64,000 nucleotides of DNA, taken from positions 7,021,001-7,085,000 of the forward strand of contig NC_060113.1 of assembly GCF_021155765.1 (NCBI RefSeq). Direction: 5' to 3'. The translations under genes and the position numbers were made by a program. The DNA comes from Diprion similis (Eukaryota; Arthropoda; Insecta; Hymenoptera; Diprionidae). The notes under the pieces are model-generated. The model saw only the letters and a list, made by a program, of their open reading frames with translations, was not told the DNA's origin and did no database searches. Each line of letters opens with the position of its first letter. The first letter of the stretch is position 1. Shown here piece after piece: positions 1 through 12,606 of this stretch.

Positions 1-219
1 CGATTGATCGCAGTCTAAACGCGCTGCGAGCAACACCTGCAAAGTTACAGCCGAAAAACTGCAGATTTTCATCGCCATTTCTCTGCTGCTGGTCCTACGC
101 TTTTTTTCATGTGTTTTCTGAGTTCCTGGGGGTCGAATTAGTCTAAAAAGCGTCATACTAATCGATTCCCAGACAGAAGATTTTCCGGCCAAAAAAAATC
201 CAAGGCTAACCCCTTTGCA

Positions 220-3200
220 TTTTTGCTGTAAATTTCGACGACTCTGGAAAGTGCTGCAATTAATTCTTTGGAACACTATTCCGACGTAATTTTGCGAGAG
301 AAATCGATTGATCGCAGTCTGAACGCGCTGCGAGCAACACCTGCAAAGTTACAGCCGAAAAACTGCAGATTTTCATCGCCATTTCTCTGCTGCTGGTCCT
401 ACGCTGTTTTTCATGTGTTTTCTGAGTTCCGGGGGGTCGAATGAGTCTAAAAAGCGTCATACTAATCGATTCCCAGACAAAAGATTTTTCGGCCAAAAAA
501 AATCCAAGGCTAACCCCTTTGCATTTTTGGTGAAAATTTTGACGACTCTGGAAAGTGCTGCAATTAATTCTTTAGAACACTATTCCGACGTAATTTTGCG
601 AGAGAAACCGATTGATCGCAGTCTGAATGCGCTGCGAGCAACACCTGCAAAGTTACAGCCGAAAAACTGCAGATTTTCATCGCCATTTCTCCGCTGCTGG
701 TCCTACGCTGTTTTTCATGTGTTTTCTGAGTTCCTGGGGGTCGAATTAGTCTAAAAAGCGTCATACTAATCGATTCCCAGACAAAAAATTTTTCGGCCAA
801 AAAAAATCCAAGGCTAACTACTTTGCATTTTTGGTGAAAATTTCGACGACTCTGGAAAGTGCTGCAATTAATTCTTTAGAAGACTATTCCGACGTAATTT
901 TGCGAGAGAAATCGATTGATCGCAGTCTCAACGCGCTGCGAGCAACACCTGCAAAGTTACAGCCGAAAAACTGCAGATATTCATCGCCATTTCTCTGCTG
1001 CTGGTCCTTCGCTGTTTTTCATGTGTTTTCTGAGTTCCTGGGGGTCGAATTAGTCTAAAAAGCGTCATACTAATCGATTCCCAGACAAAAGATTTTCCGG
1101 CCAAAAAAAATCCAAGGCTAACCCCTTTGCATTTTTGGTGAAAATTTCGGCGACTCTGGAAAGTGCTGCAATTAATTCTTTGGAACAATATTCCGACGTA
1201 ATTTTGCGAGAGAAACCGATTGATCGCAGTCTAAACGCGCTGCGAGCAACACCTGCAAAGTGACAGCCGAAAAACTGCAGATTTTCATCGCCATTTCTCT
1301 GCTGCTGGTCCTACGCTTTTTTCATGTGTTTTCTGAGTTCCTGGGGGTCGAATTAGTCTAAAAAGCGTCATACTAATCGATTCCCAGACAGAAGATTTTC
1401 CGGCCAAAAAAAATCCAAGGCTAACCCCTTTGCATTTTTGCTGAAAATTTCGACGACTCTGGAAAGTGCTGCAATTAATTCTTTGGAACACTATTCCGAC
1501 GTAATTTTGCGAGAGAAATCGATTGATCGCAGTCTAAACGCGCTGCGAGCAACACCTGCAAAGTTACAGCCGAAAAACTGCAGATTTTCATCGCCATTTC
1601 TCTGCTGCTGGTCCTACGCTGTTTTTCATGTGTTTTCTGAGTTCCGGGGGGTCGAATGAGTCTAAAAAGCGTCATACTAATCGATTCCCAGACAAAAGAT
1701 TTTCCGGCCAAAAAAAATCCAAGGCTAACCCCTTTGCATTTTTGGTGAAAATTTCGACGACTCTGGAAAGTGCTGCAATTAATTCTTTGGAACACTATTC
1801 CGACGTAATTTTGCGAGAGAAATCGATTGATCGCAGTCTAAACGCGCTGCGAGCAACACCTGCAAAGTTACAGCCGAAAAACTGCAGATTTTCATCGCCA
1901 TTTCTCTGCTGCTGGTCCTACGCTGTTTTTCATGTGTTTTCTGAGTTCCGGGGGGTCGAATTAGTCTAAAAAGCGTCATACTAATCGATTCCCAGACAAA
2001 AGATTTTTCGGCCAAAAAAAATCCAAGGCTAACTACTTTGCATTTTTGGTGAAAATTTCGACGACTCTGGAAAGTGCTGCAATTAATTCTTTAGAAGACT
2101 ATTCCGACGTAATTTTGCGAGAGAAATCGATTGATCGCAGTCTCAACGCGCTGCGAGCAACACCTGCAAAGTTACAGCCGAAAAACTGCAGATTTTCATC
2201 GCCATTTCTCTGCTGCTGGTCCTACGCTGTTTTTCATGTGTTTTCTGAGTTCCGGGGGGTCGAATGAGTCTAAAAAGCGTCATACTAATCGATTCCCAGA
2301 CAAAAGATTTTCCGGCCAAAAAAAATCCAAGGCTAACCCCTTTGCATTTTTGGTGAAAATTTCGACGACTCTGGAAAGTGCTGCAATTAATTCTTTAGAA
2401 CACTATTCCGACGTAATTTTGCGAGAGAAATCGATTGATCGCAGTCTCAACGCGCTGCGAGAGACACCTGCAAAGTTACAGCCGAAAAACTGCAGATTTT
2501 CACCGCCATTTCTCTGCTGCTGGTCCTACGCTGTTTTTCATGTGTTTTCTGAGTTCCTGGGGGTCGAATTAGTCTAAAAAGCGTCATACTAATCGATTCC
2601 CAGACAAAAGATTTTCCGGCCAAAAAAAATCCAAGGCTAACCCCTTTGCATTTTTGGTGAAAATTTTGACGACTCTGGAAAGTGCTGCAATTAGTTCTTT
2701 AGAACACTATTCCGACGTAATTTTGCGAGAGAAACCGATTGATCGCAGTCTAAATGCGCGGCGAGCAACACCTGCAAAGTTACAGCCGAAAAACTGCAGA
2801 TTTTCATCGCCATTTCTCTGCTGCTGGTCCTACGCTGTTTTTCATGTGTTTTCTGAGTTCCGGGGGGTCGAATGAGTCTAAAAAGCGTCATACTAATCGA
2901 TTCCCAGACAAAAGATTTTTCGGCCAAAAAAAATCCAAGGCTAACCCCTTTGCATTTTTGGTGAAAATTTCGACGACTCTGGAAAGTGCTGCAATTAATT
3001 CTTTGGAACACTATTCCGACGTAATTTTGCGAGAGAAATCGATTGATCGCAGTCTCAACGCGCTGCGAGCAACACCTGCAAAGTTACAGCCGAAAAACTG
3101 CAGATTTTCATCGCCATTTCTCTGCTGCTGGTCCTACGCTGTTTTTCATGTGTTTTCTGAGTTCCGGGGGGTCGAATTAGTCTAAAAAGCGTCATACTAA

Positions 3201-5085
3201 TCGATTCCCAGACGAAAGATTTTTCGGCCAAAAAAAATCCAAGGCTAACCCCTTTGCATTTTTGCTGTAAATTTCGACGACTCTGGAAAGTGCTGCAATT
3301 AATTCTTTGGAACACTATTCCGACGTAATTTTGCGAGAGAAATCGATTGATCGCAGTCTGAACGCGCTGCGAGCAACACCTGCAAAGTTACAGCCGAAAA
3401 ACTGCAGATTTTCATCGCCATTTCTCTGCTGCTGGTCCTACGCTGTTTTTCATGTGTTTTCTGAGTTCCGGGGGGTCGAATGAGTCTAAAAAGCGTCATA
3501 CTAATCGATTCCCAGACAAAAGATTTTTCGGCCAAAAAAAATCCAAGGCTAACCCCTTTGCATTTTTGGTGAAAATTTTGACGACTCTGGAAAGTGCTGC
3601 AATTAATTCTTTAGAACACTATTCCGACGTAATTTTGCGAGAGAAACCGATTGATCGCAGTCTGAATGCGCTGCGAGCAACACCTGCAAAGTTACAGCCG
3701 AAAAACTGCAGATTTTCATCGCCATTTCTCCGCTGCTGGTCCTACGCTGTTTTTCATGTGTTTTCTGAGTTCCTGGGGGTCGAATTAGTCTAAAAAGCGT
3801 CATACTAATCGATTCCCAGACAAAAAATTTTTCGGCCAAAAAAAATCCAAGGCTAACTACTTTGCATTTTTGGTGAAAATTTCGACGACTCTGGAAAGTG
3901 CTGCAATTAATTCTTTAGAAGACTATTCCGACGTAATTTTGCGAGAGAAATCGATTGATCGCAGTCTCAACGCGCTGCGAGCAACACCTGCAAAGTTACA
4001 GCCGAAAAACTGCAGATATTCATCGCCATTTCTCTGCTGCTGGTCCTTCGCTGTTTTTCATGTGTTTTCTGAGTTCCTGGGGGTCGAATTAGTCTAAAAA
4101 GCGTCATACTAATCGATTCCCAGACAAAAGATTTTCCGGCCAAAAAAAATCCAAGGCTAACCCCTTTGCATTTTTGGTGAAAATTTCGGCGACTCTGGAA
4201 AGTGCTGCAATTAATTCTTTGGAACAATATTCCGACGTAATTTTGCGAGAGAAACCGATTGATCGCAGTCTAAACGCGCTGCGAGCAACACCTGCAAAGT
4301 GACAGCCGAAAAACTGCAGATTTTCATCGCCATTTCTCTGCTGCTGGTCCTACGCTTTTTTCATGTGTTTTCTGAGTTCCTGGGGGTCGAATTAGTCTAA
4401 AAAGCGTCATACTAATCGATTCCCAGACAGAAGATTTTCCGGCCAAAAAAAATCCAAGGCTAACCCCTTTGCATTTTTGCTGAAAATTTCGACGACTCTG
4501 GAAAGTGCTGCAATTAATTCTTTGGAACACTATTCCGACGTAATTTTGCGAGAGAAATCGATTGATCGCAGTCTAAACGCGCTGCGAGCAACACCTGCAA
4601 AGTTACAGCCGAAAAACTGCAGATTTTCATCGCCATTTCTCTGCTGCTGGTCCTACGCTGTTTTTCATGTGTTTTCTGAGTTCCGGGGGGTCGAATGAGT
4701 CTAAAAAGCGTCATACTAATCGATTCCCAGACAAAAGATTTTCCGGCCAAAAAAAATCCAAGGCTAACCCCTTTGCATTTTTGGTGAAAATTTCGACGAC
4801 TCTGGAAAGTGCTGCAATTAATTCTTTGGAACACTATTCCGACGTAATTTTGCGAGAGAAATCGATTGATCGCAGTCTAAACGCGCTGCGAGCAACACCT
4901 GCAAAGTTACAGCCGAAAAACTGCAGATTTTCATCGCCATTTCTCTGCTGCTGGTCCTACGCTGTTTTTCATGTGTTTTCTGAGTTCCGGGGGGTCGAAT
5001 TAGTCTAAAAAGCGTCATACTAATCGATTCCCAGACAAAAGATTTTTCGGCCAAAAAAAATCCAAGGCTAACTACTTTGCATTTT
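220..5085 (+). repeat. Higher-order repeat: block of ~6 monomers duplicated at 3,039-bp offset
   Basis: Diagnostic variants in monomers between about 220 and 2,050 recur in the same order between about 3,260 and 5,085. Examples are the CTGTAAATTTCG variant near 231 and 3,270, the GTGACAGCC variant near 1,260 and 4,299, and the CATTTCTCCGC variant near 685 and 3,724. The offset of 3,039 is ten monomers minus one base. Monomers just outside these limits do not match, so the duplicated block is about 1.8 kb inside a ten-monomer spacing. Confidence 0.85.
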
Positions 5086-8000
5086 TGGTGAAAATTTCGA
5101 CGACTCTGGAAAGTGCTGCAATTAATTCTTTAGAAGACTATTCCGACGTAATTTTGCGAGAGAAATCGATTGATCGCAGTCTCAACGCGCTGCGAGCAAC
5201 ACCTGCAAAGTTACAGCCGAAAAACTGCAGATATTCATCGCCATTTCTCGGCTGCTGGTCCTTCGCTGTTTTTCATGTGTTTTCTGAGTTCCTGAGGGTC
5301 GAATTAGTCTTAGAAGCGTCATACTAATCGATTCCCAGACAAAAGATTTTCCGGCCAAAAAAAATCCAAGGCTAACCCCTTTGCATTTTTGGTGAAAATT
5401 TCGACGACTCTGGAAAGTGCTGCAATTAATTCTTTAGAACACTATTCCGACGTAATTTTGCGAGAGAAATCGATTGATCGCAGTCTCAACGCGTTGCGAG
5501 CAACACCTGCAAAGTTACAGCCGAAAAACTGCAGATTTTCACCGCCATTTCTCTGCTGCTGGTCCTACGCTGTTTTTCATGTGTTTTCTGAGTTCCTGGG
5601 GGTCGAATTAGTCTAAAAAGCGTCATACTCATCGATTCCCAGACAAAAGATTTTCCGGCCAAAAAAAATCCAAGGCTAACCCCTTTGCATTTTTGGTGAA
5701 AATTTCGGCGACTCTGGAAAGTGCTGCAATTAATTCTTTGGAACAATATTCCGACGTAATTTTGCGAGAGAAACCGATTGATCGCAGTCTAAACGCGCTG
5801 CGAGCAACACCTGCAAAGTTACAGCCGAAAAACTGCAGATTTTCATCGCCATTTCTCTGCTGCTGGTCCTACGCTTTTTTCATGTGTTTTCTGAGTTCCT
5901 GGGGGTCGAATTAGTCTGAAAAGCGTCATACTAATCGATTCCCAGACAGAAGATTTTCCGGCCAAAAAAAATCCAAGGCTAACCCCTTTGCATTTTTGCT
6001 GAAAATTTCGACGACTCTGGAAAGTGCTGCAATTAATTCTTTGGAACACTATTCCGACGTAATTTTGCGAGAGAAATCGATTGATCGCAGTCTAAACGCG
6101 CTGCGAGCAACACCTGCAAAGTTACAGCCGAAAAACTGCAGATATTCATCGCCATTTCTCTGCTGCTGGTCCTTCGCTGTTTTTCATGTGTTTTCTGAGT
6201 TCCTGGGGGTCGAATTAGTCTAAAAAGCGTCATACTAATCGATTCCCAGACAAAAGATTTTCCGGCCAAAAAAAATCCAAGGCTAACCCCTTTGCATTTT
6301 TGGTGAAAATTTCGGCGACTCTGGAAAGTGCTGCAATTAATTCTTCGGAACAATATTCCGACGTAATTTTGCGAGAGAAACCGATTGATCGCAGTCTAAA
6401 CGCGCTGCGAGCAACACCTGCAAAGTTACAGCCGAAAAACTGCAGATTTTCATCGCCATTTCTCTGCTGCTGGTCCTACGCTTTTTTCATGTGTTTTCTG
6501 AGTTCCTGGGGGTCGAATTAGTCTAAAAAGCGTCATACTAATCGATTCCCAGACAGAAGATTTTCCGGCCAAAAAAAATCCAAGGCTAACCCCTTTGCAT
6601 TTTTGCTGAAAATTTCGACGACTCTGGAAAGTGCTGCAATTAATTCTTTGGAACACTATTCCGACGTAATTTTGCGAGAGAAATCGATTGATCGCAGTCT
6701 AAACGCGCTGCGAGCAACACCTGCAAAGTTACAGCCGAAAAACTGCAGATTTTCATCGCCATTTCTCTGCTGCTGGTCCTACGCTGTTTTTCATGTGTTT
6801 TCTGAGTTCCGGGGGGTCGAATGAGTCTAAAAAGCGTCATACTAATCGATTCCCAGACAAAAGATTTTCCGGCCAAAAAAAATCCAAGGCTAACCCCTTT
6901 GCATTTTTGGTGAAAATTTCGACGACTCTGGAAAGTGCTGCAATTAATTCTTTAGAACACTATTCCGACGTAATTTTGCGAGAGAAATCGATTGATCGCA
7001 GTCTCAACGCGCTGCGAGCAACACCTGCAAAGTTACAGCCGAAAAACTGCAGATTTTCACCGCCATTTCTCTGCTGCTGGTCCTACGCTGTTTTTCATGT
7101 GTTTTCTGAGTTCCTGGGGGTCGAATTAGTCTAAAAAGCGTCATACTAATCGATTCCCAGACAAAAGATTTTCCGGCCAAAAAAAATCCAAGGCTAACCC
7201 CTTTGCATTTTTGGTGAAAATTTTGACGACTCTGGAAAGTGCTGCAATTAGTTCTTTAGAACACTATTCCGACGTAATTTTGCGAGAGAAACCGATTGAT
7301 CGCAGTCTAAATGCGCGGCGAGCAACACCTGCAAAGTTACAGCCGAAAAACTGCAGATTTTCATCGCCATTTCTCTGCTGCTGGTCCTACGCTGTTTTTC
7401 ATGTGTTTTCTGAGTTCCGGGGGGTCGAATGAGTCTAAAAAGCGTCATACTAATCGATTCCCAGACAAAAGATTTTTCGGCCAAAAAAAATCCAAGGCTA
7501 ACCCCTTTGCATTTTTGGTGAAAATTTCGACGACTCTGGAAAGTGCTGCAATTAATTCTTTGGAACACTATTCCGACGTAATTTTGCGAGAGAAATCGAT
7601 TGATCGCAGTCTCAACGCGCTGCGAGCAACACCTGCAAAGTTACAGCCGAAAAACTGCAGATTTTCATCGCCATTTCTCTGCTGCTGGTCCTACGCTGTT
7701 TTTCATGTGTTTTCTGAGTTCCGGGGGGTCGAATTAGTCTAAAAAGCGTCATACTAATCGATTCCCAGACGAAAGATTTTTCGGCCAAAAAAAATCCAAG
7801 GCTAACTACTTTGCATTTTTGGTGAAAATTTCGACGACTCTGGAAAGTGCTGCAATTAATTCTTTAGAAGACTATTCCGACGTAATTTTGCGAGAGAAAT
7901 CGATTGATCGCAGTCTCAACGCGCTGCGAGCAACACCTGCAAAGTTACAGCCGAAAAACTGCAGATATTCATCGCCATTTCTCTGCTGCTGGTCCTTCGC

Positions 8001-8426
8001 TGTTTTTCATGTGTTTTCTGAGTTCCTGGGGGTCGAATTAGTCTAAGAAGCGTCATACTAATCGATTCCCAGACAAAAGATTTTCCGGCCAAAAAAAATC
8101 CAAGGCTAACCCCTTTGCATTTTTGGTGAAAATTTCGACGACTCTGGAAAGTGCTGCAATTAATTCTTTAGAACACTATTCCGACGTAATTTTGCGAGAG
8201 AAATCGATTGATCGCAGTCTCAACGCGCTGCGAGCAACACCTGCAAAGTTACAGCCGAAAAACTGCAGATTTTCACCGCCATTTCTCTGCTGCTGGTCCT
8301 ACGCTGTTTTTCATGTGTTTTCTGAGTTCCTGGGGGTCGAATTAGTCTAGAAAGCGTCATACTAATCGATTCCCAGACAAAAGATTTTCCGGCCAAAAAA
8401 AATCCAAGGCTAACCCCTTTGCATTT

Positions 8427-11400
8427 TTGGTGAAAATTTCGACGACTCTGGAAAGTGCTGCAATTAATTCTTTAGAACACTATTCCGACGTAATTTTGCG
8501 AGGGAAATCGATTGATCGCAGTCTCAACGCGCTGCGAGCAACACCTGCAAAGTTACAGCCGAAAAACTGCAGATTTTCATCGCCATTTCTCTGCTGCTGG
8601 TCCTACGCTGTTTTTCATGTGTTTTCTGAGTTCCTGGGGGTCGAATTAGTCTAAGAAGCGTCATACTAATCGATTCCCAGACAAAAGATTTTTCGGCCAA
8701 AAAAAATCCAAGGCTAACCCCTTTGCATTTTTGGTGAAAATTTTGACGACTCTGGAAAGTGCTGTAATTAATTCTTTAGAACACTATTCCGACGTAATTT
8801 TGCGAGAGAAATCGATTGATCGCAGTCTAAACGCGCTGCGAGCAACACCTGCAAAGTTACAGCCGAAAAACTGCAGATTTTCATCGCCATTTCTCTGCTG
8901 CTGGTCCTACGCTGTTTTTCATGTGTTTTCTGAGTTCCGGGGGGTCGAATTAGTCTAAAAAGCGTCATACTAATCGATTCCCAGACAAAAGATTTTTCGG
9001 CCAAAAAAAATCCAAGGCTAACCCCTTTGCATTTTTGGTGAAAATTTCGACGACTCTGGAAAGTGCTGCAATTAATTCTTTGGAACACTATTCCGACGTA
9101 ATTTCGCGAGAGAAATCGATTGATCGCAGTCTAAACGCGCTGCGAGCAACACCTGCAAAGCTACAGCCGAAAAACTGCAGATTTTCATCGCCATTTCTCT
9201 GCTGCTGGTCCTACGCTGTTTTTCATGTGTTTTCTGAGTTCCTGGGGGTCGCATTAGTCTCAAAAGCGTCATTCTAATCGATTCCCAGACAAAAGATTTT
9301 CCGGTCAAAAAAAATCCAAGGCTAACCACTTTGCATTTTTGGTGAAAATTTCGACGACTTTAAAAAGTGCTGCAATTGATTCTTTAGAACACTATTCCGA
9401 CATAATTTTGCGAGAGAAATCGATTGATCGCAGTCTCAACGCGCTGCGAGCAACACCTGCAAAGTTACAGCCGAAAAACTGCAGATTTTCATCGCCATTT
9501 CTCTGCTGCTGGTCCTACGCTGTTTTTCATGTGTTTTCTGAGTTCCTGGGGGTCAAATTAGTCTAAAAAGCGTCATACCAATCGATTCCCAGACAAAAGA
9601 TTTTCCGGTCAAAAAAAATCCAAGGCTAACCCCTTTGCATTTTTGGTGAAAATTTCGACGACTCTAAAAAGTGCTGCAATTAATTCTTTAGAACACTATT
9701 CCGACGTAATTTTGCGAGAAAAAACGATTGATCGCAGTCTCAACGCGCTGCGAGCAACACCTGCAAAGTTACAGCCGAAAAACTGCAGATTTTCATCGCC
9801 ATTTCTCTGCTGCTGGTCCTACGCTGTTTTTCATGTGTTTTCTGAGTTCCTGGGGGTCGAATTAGTCTAAAAAGCGTCATACTAATCGATTCCCAGACAA
9901 AAGATTTTCCGGCCAAAAAAAATCCAAGGCTAACCTCTTTGCATTTTTGGTGAGAATTTTGACGACTCTGGAAAGTGCTGCAATTAATTCTTTAGAACAC
10001 TATTCCGACGTAATTTTGCGAGGGAAATCGATTGATCGCAGTCTCAACGCGCTGCGAGCAACACCTGCAAAGTTACAGCCGAAAAACTGCAGATTTTCAT
10101 CGCCATTTCTCTGCTGCTGGTCCTACGCTGTTTTTCATGTGTTTTCTGAGTTCCTGGGGGTCGAATTAGTCTAAGAAGCGTCATACTAATCGATTCCCAG
10201 ACAAAAGATTTTTCGGCCAAAAAAAATCCAAGCCTAACCCCTTTGCATTTTTGGTGAAAATTTTGACGACTCTGGAAAGTGCTGTAATTAATTCTTTAGA
10301 ACACTATTCCGACGTAATTTTGCGAGAGAAATCGATTGATCGCAGTCTAAACGCGCTGCGAGCAACACCTGCAAAGTTACAGCCGAAAAACTGCAGATTT
10401 TCATCGCCATTTCTCTGCTGCTGGTCCTACGCTGTTTTTCATGTGTTTTCTGAGTTCCGGGGGGTCGAATTAGTCTAAAAAGCGTCATACTAATCGATTC
10501 CCAGACAAAAGATTTTTCGGCCAAAAAAAATCCAAGGCTAACCCCTTTGCATTTTTGGTGAAAATTTCGACGACTCTGGAAAGTGCTGCAATTAATTCTT
10601 TGGAACACTATTCCGACGTAATTTCGCGAGAGAAATCGATTGATCGCAGTCTAAACGCGCTGCGAGCAACACCTGCAAAGCTACAGCCGAAAAACTGCAG
10701 ATTTTCATCGCCATTTCTCTGCTGCTGGTCCTACGCTGTTTTTCATGTGTTTTCTGAGTTCCTGGGGGTCGAATTAGTCTCAAAAGCGTCATTCTAATCG
10801 ATTCCCAGACAAAAGATTTTCCGGTCAAAAAAAATCCAAGGCTAACCCCTTTGCATTTTTGGTGAAAATTTCGACGACTCTGGAAAGTGCTGCAATTAAT
10901 TCTTTGTAACACTATTCCGACGTAATTTTGCGAGAGAAATCGATTGATCGCAGTCTCAACGCGCTGCGAGCAACACCTGCAAAGTTACAGCCGAAAAACT
11001 GCAGATTTTCATCGCCATTTCTCTGCTGCTGGTCCTACGCTGTTTTTCATGTGTTTTCTGAGTTCCTGGGGGTCGAATTAGTCTAAAAAGCGTCATACTA
11101 ATCGATTCCCAGACAAAAGATTTTCCGGCCAAAAAAAATCCAAGGCTAACCCCTTTGCATTTTTGGTGAGAATTTCGACGACTCTGGAAAGTGCTGCAAT
11201 TAATTCTTTAGAACACTATTCCGACGTAATTTTGCGAGAGAAACCGATTGATCGCAGTCTAAACGCGCTGCGAGCAACACCTGCAAAGTTACAGCCGAAA
11301 AACTGCAGATTTTCATCGCCATTCCTCTGCTGCTGGTCCTACGCTGTTTTTCATGTGTTTTCTGAGTTCCTGGGGGTCGAATTAGTCTAAAAAGCGTCAT

Positions 11401-12606
11401 ACTAATCGATTCCCAGACAAAAGATTTTTCGGCCAAAAAAAATACGAGGCTAACCCCTTTGCATTTTTGGTGAAAATTTTGACGACTCTGGAAAGTGCTG
11501 CGATTAATTCTTTAGAACACTATTCCGACGTAATTTTGCGAGAGAAACCGATTGATCGCAGTCTAAACGCGCTGCGAGCAACACCTGCAAAGTTACAGCC
11601 GAAAAACTGCAGATTTTCATCGCAATTTCTCTGCTGCTGGTCCTACGCTGTTTTTCATGTGTTTTCTGAGTTCCTGGGGGTCAAATTAGTCTAAAAAGCG
11701 TCATACCAATCGATTCCCAGACAAAAGATTTTCCGGCCAAAAAAAATCCAAGGCTAACCACTTTGCATTTTTTATGAAAATTTCGACGACTCTGGAAAGT
11801 GCTGCAATTGATTCTTTAGAACACTATTCCGACGTCATTTTGCGAGAGAAATCGATTCATCGCAGTCTCAACGCGCTGCGAGCAACACCTGCAAAGTTAC
11901 AGCCGAAAAACTGCAGATTTTCATCGCCATCTCTCCGCTGCTGGTCCTACGCTGTTTTTCATGTGTTTTCTGAGTTCCTGGGGGTCGAATTAGTCTCAAA
12001 AGCGTCATACTAATCGATTCCCAGACAAAAGATTTTCCGGTCAAAAAAAATCCAAGGCTAACCCCTTTGCATTTTTGGTGAAAATTTCGACGACTCTAAA
12101 AAGTGCTGCAATTAATTCTTTAGAACACTATTCCGACGTAATTTTGCGAGAAAAAACGATTGATCGCAGTCTCAACGCGCTGCGAGCAACACCTGCAAAG
12201 TTACAGCCGAAAAACTGCAGATTTTCATCGCCATTTCTCTGCTGCTGGTCCTACGCTGTTTTTCATGTGTTTTCTGAGTTCCTGGGGGTCGAATTAGTCT
12301 AAAAAGCGTCATACTAATCGATTCCCAGACAAAAGATTTTCCGGCCAAAAAAAATCCAAGGCTAACCTCTTTGCATTTTTGGTGAGAATTTTGACGACTC
12401 TGGAAAGTGCTGTAATTAATTCTTTAGAACACTATTCCGACGTAATTTTGCGAGAGAAATCGATTGATCGCAGTCTAAACGCGCTGCGAGCAACACCTGC
12501 AAAGTTACAGCCGAAAAACTGCAGATTTCCATCGCCATTTCTCTGCTGCTGGTCCTACGCTGTTTTTCATGTGTTTTCTGAGTTCCTGGGGGTCGAATTA
12601 GTCTAA
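8427..12606 (+). repeat. Higher-order repeats with 5- and 8-monomer offsets
   Basis: Monomers beginning near 8,427, 8,731 and 9,035 (variants CGAGGGAAATCG, GCTGTAATTAATTC, AATTTCGCGAGAG) recur in order near 9,947, 10,251 and 10,555, an offset of 1,520 bp or five monomers. Monomers near 9,643 and 9,947 (variants GCGAGAAAAAACGATT and GGTGAGAATTTTGACG) recur near 12,075 and 12,379, an offset of 2,432 bp or eight monomers. The overlapping offsets indicate successive unequal exchanges of different sizes. Confidence 0.8.
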